Positions 6,966-11,471 of a stretch of 11,471 nucleotides of DNA are shown piece by piece. Position 1 is the stretch's first letter. Each line of letters starts with the position of its first letter. The notes under the pieces are model-generated. The model saw only the letters and a program-made list of their open reading frames with translations. It was not told where the DNA came from and did no database searches. The position numbers were made by a program, and so were the translations under genes. Source of the DNA: an uncultured Bacteroidales bacterium (GTDB lineage Bacteria > Bacteroidota > Bacteroidia > Bacteroidales > UBA932); NCBI GenBank assembly GCA_902488725.1, contig CABTXO010000022.1, positions 1-11,471 on the forward strand, written 5' to 3'.

Positions 6966-6996
6966 CAGAATTATAACGGTTTAATGGAATCTGCAA
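6966..6996 (-). promoter_or_regulatory. Weak candidate hppA promoter
   Basis: On the minus strand TTG (6996-6994) and TAATTCTG (6973-6966; 7 of 8 to TAnnTTTG) are 20 bases apart. The -7 box ends only 3 bases before the ATG at 6962, so transcription would begin at or within the first codons. Either the mRNA is leaderless or the true promoter differs. Confidence 0.3.
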
Positions 6997-6997
6997 G

Positions 6998-7026
6998 CAA
7001 AACGGCCGGAAAATCCAGCCGCTTTG
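6998..7026 (-). terminator. Terminator of the ribosomal protein operon
   Basis: On the minus strand a 13-bp stem forms between 7026-7014 and 7010-6998 (two G-T pairs, the rest Watson-Crick) around a 3-base loop, with TTTT in the descending arm. It starts 17 bases after the rplQ stop. The T-tract lies within the stem and only CTT follows, but stem strength and position make it convincing. Confidence 0.75.
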
Positions 7027-7043
7027 CCCAAAATTCGAATAAA

Positions 7044-7541
7044 TTACTTCTCACCTTCCTCAGGTCCCTCAGCCTCAGGCGTTTCCGCCTTCGGGGCTTC
7101 CTCCTGGGGTGCGGCCTTCTTCGCGCGGCTGCGACGGGTGGCCTTCTTCCCTTCTTTCTTCGGAGCGGGCTCGAGAGCCGCCTCGTTGAAGTCTACGAAT
7201 TCCACCAGTGCCATGTCCGCAGCGTCGCCCTGCCGGAAACCGACATGGAGCACGCGCAGATACCCGCCCGGACGATCCGCGATCTTCGGGGCGATGGTGC
7301 CGAACAGTTCCTTGATGGCCTCTTTGTTCTTGAGGTAGCTGAACACGGTTCTACGTGAATGGGTCGTGTCCTCTTTCGACTTGGAAATGAGCGGTTCCAC
7401 ATACATCTTGAGGGCTTTGGCCTTCGCGAGGGTGGTCGTGATCCGCTTGTGCTCGATCAAAGAGGACGCCATGTTGGCCAACATTGCCTTGCGATGGCCA
7501 CTCTTCCGGCCAAGGTGGTTGATTGCTTTATTGTGCCTCAT
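7044..7541 (-). CDS. rplQ: 50S ribosomal protein L17
   Basis: L17 binds 23S rRNA near the peptide exit side of the large subunit. The first ~115 residues are the conserved domain: [20 protein letters not shown], the [18 protein letters not shown] block, and the [26 protein letters not shown] end. After that comes a tail of about 45 residues made of Lys/Arg/Ala and then Glu/Pro repeats ([17 protein letters not shown], then [16 protein letters not shown]), so the 165-residue product is longer than the ~127 of E. coli. Such low-complexity tails are usual in Bacteroidetes L17 and are presumably disordered. It is the last gene of the operon, starting 2 bases after the rpoA stop, as in most bacteria. 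Confidence 0.97.
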   Translation of the reverse strand: MRHNKAINHLGRKSGHRKAMLANMASSLIEHKRITTTLAKAKALKMYVEPLISKSKEDTTHSRRTVFSYLKNKEAIKELFGTIAPKIADRPGGYLRVLHVGFRQGDAADMALVEFVDFNEAALEPAPKKEGKKATRRSRAKKAAPQEEAPKAETPEAEGPEEGEK

Positions 7542-7543
7542 TT

Positions 7544-8551
7544 CTATACGTTCTTTTTCTTGGGTTCAATATTATACTTTGTGACATCCATCCCGAACTG
7601 GAGCTTCATCTTTTCCACGATCTGATCGATTTCGTTGAGTGATTTCTTACCGAAGTTGCGGAACTTCATGAGTTCGTTCCGAGAGTAGGAAACCAGGTCG
7701 GCGAAAGTGTCGATGTCCGCAGCCTTCAGACAGTTGTAGGCGCGGACGGAAAGGCCCATGTCGGAAAGCTTGGTGAGCAGGAGGTGCCGCATGCGCAGCG
7801 ACTCTTCATCCAATTCCTTGGAATCGGGCTCGACCGTGCTTTCGAGGGAGATCTTCTTGTCGTCCGTGAAAAGCTTGAAGTGATAGATCAGAATGTTGGC
7901 CGCCTCCTGGAGCGCCACGTTCGGCAGAATGGATCCGTCGGTGACGATCTCGAGATTGAGCTTTTCGTAGTCGGTCTTCTGCTCGACACGCCAGTTCTCC
8001 ACGGTCCAGTTGACCTTCCGGATCGGGGTGTAGATCGCATCGATGGGAATCGTTCCGATCGGCACGTTCTCATCCCGCATCTCTTCGGCAGAAACGAATC
8101 CGCGGCCTTTGGTGATGGTCAGGGAGATCTCGAGCGTCACGGAAGGCTCAAGGGTACAAATGTGCTGTTCCGGGTTCAACACCTTGAAAGAAGACAATCC
8201 TTTGGAAATATCCTCCGCGGTAAATTCGTTCTTACCGCTGACCACGATGTTTGCCACTTCAGAATCGATGGTGTCGACCATCCGCTTGAACCGCACTTGC
8301 TTGAGGTTCAAGATGATGTCCTGCATACCCTCGATCACGCCGGGGATCGTGGCGAATTCCTGATCCACCCCCGTGATCTTGATCTGACTGATGGCAAAAC
8401 CTTCCAGAGAGGCGAGCAGAACGCGGCGGAGGGAATTGCCGATCGTCAGGCCGTATCCAGGCTCAAGGGGCTTGAATTCGAATCGGCCGACTGTATCGCT
8501 CCCTTCGAGCATGGTCACCATGTCCGGTTTCTGAAATGCTAAGATTGCCAT
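7544..8551 (-). CDS. rpoA: DNA-directed RNA polymerase subunit alpha
   Basis: Alpha dimerises to seed assembly of RNA polymerase and contacts upstream promoter DNA and activators. In 335 residues the N-terminal assembly domain is complete: [21 protein letters not shown] (27-47), [18 protein letters not shown], and the GRGFV and [13 protein letters not shown] segments. A linker near 235-255 leads to the C-terminal domain with [20 protein letters not shown] and [12 protein letters not shown], the helix-hairpin-helix that binds DNA. A Lys-rich end (EPKKKNV) follows. Length and order agree with the family. It lies between rpsD (24-base gap) and rplQ (2-base gap), and its level should follow that of the ribosomal proteins. 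Confidence 0.98.
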   Translation of the reverse strand: MAILAFQKPDMVTMLEGSDTVGRFEFKPLEPGYGLTIGNSLRRVLLASLEGFAISQIKITGVDQEFATIPGVIEGMQDIILNLKQVRFKRMVDTIDSEVANIVVSGKNEFTAEDISKGLSSFKVLNPEQHICTLEPSVTLEISLTITKGRGFVSAEEMRDENVPIGTIPIDAIYTPIRKVNWTVENWRVEQKTDYEKLNLEIVTDGSILPNVALQEAANILIYHFKLFTDDKKISLESTVEPDSKELDEESLRMRHLLLTKLSDMGLSVRAYNCLKAADIDTFADLVSYSRNELMKFRNFGKKSLNEIDQIVEKMKLQFGMDVTKYNIEPKKKNV

Positions 8552-8575
8552 GATTTGTTCTTTTAGGTGTTACGA

Positions 8576-9178
8576 TTACTTGGAGTACAGGTCAACGATG
8601 AGCTGTTCATTGATGTTTTCAGGGATGTCCGCCCGGGCAGGGATGTTCAGGAACTTGCCTGAAAGTGCCTTGGGGTCGAACTCGATCCAGGAGTACTTCG
8701 CGGCAGAGGCGGCGCTCTTCTGGATGACTTCCAGACTCTTGGAGCGCTCCCGCACGGCAACGACGTCACCGGGCTTCACCTGCACGGAAGGAATGTTGCA
8801 GACTTCTCCGTTCAGCGTGATGTGGGCGTGGCTCACAAGCTGACGCGCAGCGGCGCGGGAAGGGGCGATGCCCATCCGGTACACGATGTTGTCCAGACGC
8901 GATTCGAGCAGGATGAGCAGGTTCTCACCCCTCAGACCGGGCATGCGGGTCGCCTTCTGGTACGTGTTGTGGAACTGACGCTCCATCAGCCCGTACATGT
9001 ATCTGACCTTCTGTTTTTCCTTGAGCTGGGTGCCGTATTCGCGCTGCTTCTTGCGCTTGGATGCGAGGCCGTGCTGTCCGGGAGGATAATTCCGCTTTTC
9101 GAAATCCTTGTCGCTTCCGAATATGGGTTCGCCGAATTTACGGGCGATCTTAGTTCTGGGACCAGTATATCTTGCCAT
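8576..9178 (-). CDS. rpsD: 30S ribosomal protein S4
   Basis: S4 is a primary 16S rRNA-binding protein that starts assembly of the 30S body. The 200-residue product begins [18 protein letters not shown] and has the PPGQHG motif near residue 35. The S4 RNA-binding domain follows at about 92-155: [37 protein letters not shown], and [18 protein letters not shown]. The cysteine cluster that binds zinc in some S4 proteins is absent, so this is the zinc-free form. In E. coli S4 also represses its own operon; nothing in the 19-base gap before this gene shows an equivalent site, so that is not assumed here. Confidence 0.98.
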   Translation of the reverse strand: MARYTGPRTKIARKFGEPIFGSDKDFEKRNYPPGQHGLASKRKKQREYGTQLKEKQKVRYMYGLMERQFHNTYQKATRMPGLRGENLLILLESRLDNIVYRMGIAPSRAAARQLVSHAHITLNGEVCNIPSVQVKPGDVVAVRERSKSLEVIQKSAASAAKYSWIEFDPKALSGKFLNIPARADIPENINEQLIVDLYSK

Positions 9179-9197
9179 GGTAATGCTGTTTTAAAAG

Positions 9198-9584
9198 TTA
9201 TACCTTACGACGGCCTTTCGGTCTGCATCCGTTGTGGGGCATCGGGGTCACGTCGACGATCTCCGTGACGACGATCCCTGCATTGTTGATGGTCCGGATG
9301 GCCGACTCACGGCCTGCGCCGGGGCCCTTCACGAAGACTTTCACCTTGCGGAGCCCTGCGTCGAAAGCAGTCTTCGCGGCATCTTCCGCAGCGACCTGGG
9401 CCGCATACGGCGTGTTCTTCTTGGAACCTCTGAAACCGCTCTTCCCCGCGGATGACCAGCTGATCACCTGCCCCTGGTTGTTGGAGAAGGAGATGATCAC
9501 ATTGTTGAAGGTCGATGAAATATGGGCCTGGCCCGTAGCTTCAACCTTCACAACTCTCTTTGATGATGTTGCTTTTTTTGCCAT
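9198..9584 (-). CDS. rpsK: 30S ribosomal protein S11
   Basis: S11 sits on the 30S platform near the E site. All 128 residues fit the family: [52 protein letters not shown], and the end [16 protein letters not shown]. The Asn-Gly pair in PHNGCR is the place where E. coli S11 carries an isoaspartate; whether that occurs here cannot be seen. It starts 13 bases after the rpsM stop. No Shine-Dalgarno sequence precedes the ATG (GGATGAATT). Confidence 0.98.
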   Translation of the reverse strand: MAKKATSSKRVVKVEATGQAHISSTFNNVIISFSNNQGQVISWSSAGKSGFRGSKKNTPYAAQVAAEDAAKTAFDAGLRKVKVFVKGPGAGRESAIRTINNAGIVVTEIVDVTPMPHNGCRPKGRRKV

Positions 9585-9597
9585 AATTCATCCGATT

Positions 9598-9975
9598 TTA
9601 CTTGGTTGCCTTCTTCTTGTTCGCAACGGTCTTCTTCTTGCCCTTCCGGGTGCGAGCATTGTTCTTCGTGCTCTGGCCACGGACAGGCAGGCCGATACGG
9701 TGACGGATCCCGCGGTAGCAACCGATATCCATGAGACGCTTGATGTTCATCTGGACGGAGGAACGGAGTTCGCCCTCGATCTTGTACCCCTCGGAAATGA
9801 GGGAACGGATCGCAGCGACCTGCTCGTCATTCCAGTCTCCGACCTTGATGTCGTAATCGATCCCGCAGTGCTCGAGAATCTCCCGCGCGGAGCTGCGGCC
9901 GATCCCGAAGATATAGGTAAGCCCTATCTCTCCTCTTTTGTTGTTCGGTAAATCAACACCGGCTATTCTTGCCAT
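9598..9975 (-). CDS. rpsM: 30S ribosomal protein S13
   Basis: S13 lies in the head of the 30S subunit and contacts the P-site tRNA and the large subunit. The product has 125 residues: [33 protein letters not shown], the helix-2-turn-helix part, [17 protein letters not shown], and [18 protein letters not shown], a basic tail that reaches toward the P site. The gap to rpmJ is 38 bases, the longest inside this operon segment; it is A-rich (GTAAAAACAAATAAAG) and has no Shine-Dalgarno sequence. Confidence 0.98.
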   Translation of the reverse strand: MARIAGVDLPNNKRGEIGLTYIFGIGRSSAREILEHCGIDYDIKVGDWNDEQVAAIRSLISEGYKIEGELRSSVQMNIKRLMDIGCYRGIRHRIGLPVRGQSTKNNARTRKGKKKTVANKKKATK

Positions 9976-10013
9976 AATTTATCTTTGACTTTATTTGTTT
10001 TTACAACAGACGG

Positions 10014-10130
10014 TTAATCCTGGCGCATCTTGAACTTGGGAGTCTTCTTGCAGATGACGTAAAGACGGCCTTTCCGACGAACGATCTTGCAATCATCGCT
10101 GCGCTTCTTGATGGATGTTTTGACTTTCAT
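10014..10130 (-). CDS. rpmJ: 50S ribosomal protein L36
   Basis: This 38-residue protein ([19 protein letters not shown], then [19 protein letters not shown]) is L36, the smallest protein of the large subunit. Zinc-binding L36 has C11, C14, C27 and H33. Here C14 and C27 remain, while position 11 is Ser and position 33 is Phe, so the zinc site should not be functional. Zinc-less L36 is the usual form in Bacteroidetes. It lies between infA (13-base gap) and rpsM, as in most bacterial alpha operons. Confidence 0.96.
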   Translation of the reverse strand: MKVKTSIKKRSDDCKIVRRKGRLYVICKKTPKFKMRQD

Positions 10131-10143
10131 ATCGTGAATATTT

Positions 10144-10362
10144 TTATTTGTATCTGAAAGAAATTCTTCCTTTTGTCAAATCGTAAGGTGATATTTCAAC
10201 ACGCACCCGGTCTCCGAGGAGGATGTGGATGAAATTCATTCTCATTTTCCCGGAGATGTTGCAGAGCAGGACGTGACCGTTCTCAAGCTCCACCTTGAAC
10301 ATTGCATTGGGCAGCGTCTCGATGACTTTCCCGTCTTGTTCTATCGCTACTTGTTTGGACAT
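10144..10362 (-). CDS. infA: Translation initiation factor IF-1
   Basis: IF-1 occupies the A site of the 30S subunit during initiation and assists IF-2 and IF-3. The 72-residue product is a single OB-fold of family length: [59 protein letters not shown], and a RYK end. The segment [12 protein letters not shown] differs mildly from the common MRMHYIKILPGD, with Leu for the usual Pro. It is 12 bases downstream of map; together with rpmJ this is the standard secY-map-infA-rpmJ order. Confidence 0.97.
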   Translation of the reverse strand: MSKQVAIEQDGKVIETLPNAMFKVELENGHVLLCNISGKMRMNFIHILLGDRVRVEISPYDLTKGRISFRYK

Positions 10363-10374
10363 TGAAATAACACT

Positions 10375-11148
10375 TTAAAATTTTTCAGCACTTTCTATAT
10401 AATCAAAGGTCGACAGTTGTTCAGCCTTGCCATGCCGGACAACAACCGTAAGTTCGTAATGCGCCGCGTTCCTGTGGTCGGCAGTGTGGACGGCCCAGCC
10501 GTTCCGGGCCACGTAGACCCCTCTGCCTCCCGCATTGATCATCGGCTCAATGCAGATCACCATTCCGTCGACAAGTCTGCATCCATGCCCCTGGCGCCCG
10601 TAATTGGGAACGCCGGGTTCCTCGTGCATATTCTTGCCCAGCCCGTGACCTTCCAGTTCACGGACCACGGAAAATCCGAATGATTCCGCGTACGATTGCA
10701 CCGCGTGTCCGATGTCGCCGGTCCTGTTGCCTGCCACAGCCGCCTTGATTCCCTCGTACAGGGACTGCTTCGTCACCTCCAGGAGCTTGCGGGTCCCGGG
10801 ATCCACCTCCCCGACCGGGAAGGTGTAGGCCGAGTCACCGTTGTACCCCTTGTAGAGCGTGCCGATGTCCGCTGTCACGATGTCGCCCTCCTTGAGGACA
10901 TAGTCGGACGGAAATCCGTGGACCACGACATCGTTGACGGAAGTGCAGATGGCTGCGGGGAAGCCTTCGAAACCGAGGAAGCTGGGTATGGCCCCGTTGT
11001 CGCGGATGAAAGTCTCGGCCACCTCGTTCAACTTCGCAGTTGTCACACCGGGGGCGACCGCTTTGCCGACTTCCGCCAACGTCTTGGAGACGAGAATGGC
11101 ATTCTCGCGCAGCAGGGCTATCTCTTCTTCTGTCTTGGGCTTGACCAT
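10375..11148 (-). CDS. map: Methionine aminopeptidase, type I
   Basis: MetAP removes the initiator methionine from nascent proteins in the cytoplasm. From the ATG at 11148 the product has 257 residues. All five metal ligands are present: D94 (TADIGT), D105 (YNGDSA), H168 (EGHGLG), E201 (CIEPM) and E232 (AHYEL), as well as H77 (VVHGFP), the substrate-side histidine. It lacks an N-terminal zinc-finger extension, so it is type Ia. The frame is open to a TTG at 11157, but ATG plus VKPKTEEEIALLRENA is the family start and is preferred. It lies 19 bases after secY and 12 bases before infA; the absence of adk between secY and map is usual in Bacteroidetes. Confidence 0.97.
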   Translation of the reverse strand: MVKPKTEEEIALLRENAILVSKTLAEVGKAVAPGVTTAKLNEVAETFIRDNGAIPSFLGFEGFPAAICTSVNDVVVHGFPSDYVLKEGDIVTADIGTLYKGYNGDSAYTFPVGEVDPGTRKLLEVTKQSLYEGIKAAVAGNRTGDIGHAVQSYAESFGFSVVRELEGHGLGKNMHEEPGVPNYGRQGHGCRLVDGMVICIEPMINAGGRGVYVARNGWAVHTADHRNAAHYELTVVVRHGKAEQLSTFDYIESAEKF

Positions 11149-11167
11149 CGATCTCAAATTATCAAAG

Positions 11168-11471
11168 TTACATTCCGGAGCGTCCGCTCAGACGTCCGGT
11201 CTTCATCAGGCCGTCGTAGTGACGCATCAACAGGTAGCTTTCGATCTGTTGAAGCGTGTCCAGGATGACGCCCACAAGAATCAACAGGGATGTTCCTCCG
11301 TAGAAGCTCGCGAACTGGTCGTTCACGCCGCCGATCCGGGCGAAAGCCGGAAGGATGGCGATCAGGGCCAGGAAGATGGAGCCGGGCAGGGTGACCCTGT
11401 CCATGATGGCATCCAGGTATTCCATCGTCTTCTTGCCGGGTTTTACGCCGGGGATGAACCCGCCGTTCTGC
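11168..11471 (-). CDS. secY: Protein translocase subunit SecY (C-terminal part)
   Basis: SecY is the channel subunit of the SecYEG translocon in the inner membrane. The window holds the last 100 codons, entering in frame with QNGGFIPGVKPGKKTMEYLD, the conserved cytoplasmic segment before transmembrane helix 9. Then come DRVTLPGSIFLALIAILPAF (helix 9), FYGGTSLLILVGVILDTLQQ (helix 10) and the short cytoplasmic tail ESYLLMRHYDGLMKTGRLSG, ending at TAA 11170-11168. The rest of the gene is beyond the right edge, and the ATG at 11425 is an internal methionine, not the start. Confidence 0.97.
   Translation of the reverse strand, partial: QNGGFIPGVKPGKKTMEYLDAIMDRVTLPGSIFLALIAILPAFARIGGVNDQFASFYGGTSLLILVGVILDTLQQIESYLLMRHYDGLMKTGRLSGRSGM

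Noticed and set aside
5718..7358. Long plus-strand open frame (546 codons) opposite hppA and rplQ
   Set aside because: It is an antisense shadow of GC-rich genes with unmistakable protein motifs on the minus strand; its own translation is rich in His, Asp and Gly without any domain pattern.
11149..11157. TTG start three codons before the map ATG
   Set aside because: ATG at 11148 matches the usual MetAP N-terminus, and the added residues carry no support.
1..11471. CRISPR array, insertion sequence, tRNA or prophage module
   Set aside because: I saw no regularly spaced direct repeats, transposase motifs, tRNA-like cloverleaf or phage gene anywhere in the window.

Overview
The window looks like a chromosomal segment of a GC-rich member of the Bacteroidales (phylum Bacteroidota). 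Three things point there. The -7 boxes before cysS and the LacI-type gene are exact TAnnTTTG matches, with a TTG box 19 bases upstream in the second case. The real genes lack Shine-Dalgarno sequences, and their starts follow A/T-rich stretches instead. The gene order secY-map-infA-rpmJ-rpsM-rpsK-rpsD-rpoA-rplQ, without adk between secY and map, and the protein variants (tailed L17, zinc-less L36, K+-dependent pyrophosphatase of Bacteroides type) are typical of that phylum. I cannot name a genus.

Layout, left to right. Bases 1-600 are a graveyard of accessory genes: the 3' end of a DUF4143-type ATPase gene with an in-frame stop, two tandem GC hairpins, and on the other strand what looks like the junction of a HigB/HigA-type toxin-antitoxin pair, with only the toxin tail and antitoxin head left. 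Next comes an exported protein of unknown function (637-1791, +) with a DUF922-like N-terminal part and a probable outer-membrane barrel at the C-terminus, closed by a candidate terminator. An intergenic stretch of about 250 bases carries a hairpin and a promoter, then cysS (2046-3620, +).

From 3630 to the right end everything is on the minus strand. Reading in the direction of transcription: the tail of secY, map, infA, rpmJ, rpsM, rpsK, rpsD, rpoA and rplQ form the distal part of the large ribosomal protein operon, with gaps of 2-38 bases, and end at a strong hairpin terminator. hppA (membrane pyrophosphatase) follows as a single unit with its own terminator, whose T-tract runs into the promoter of a LacI-family regulator gene. 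That regulator gene converges on cysS with only 9 bases between the stop codons.

Functionally the right part is core gene expression: protein export (SecY), N-terminal methionine removal (MetAP), translation initiation (IF-1), ribosomal proteins L36, S13, S11, S4 and L17, and RNA polymerase alpha. CysRS and the pyrophosphatase fit the same growth-linked theme, since tRNA charging and polymerisation release the PPi that the pump uses. I found no CRISPR array, insertion sequence, tRNA, rRNA or phage module, and no clearly new multi-gene system. The points most worth following up are the ion specificity of the pyrophosphatase, the decayed toxin-antitoxin junction with its hairpins, and the exported protein in which a metalloprotease-like motif appears to be lost.
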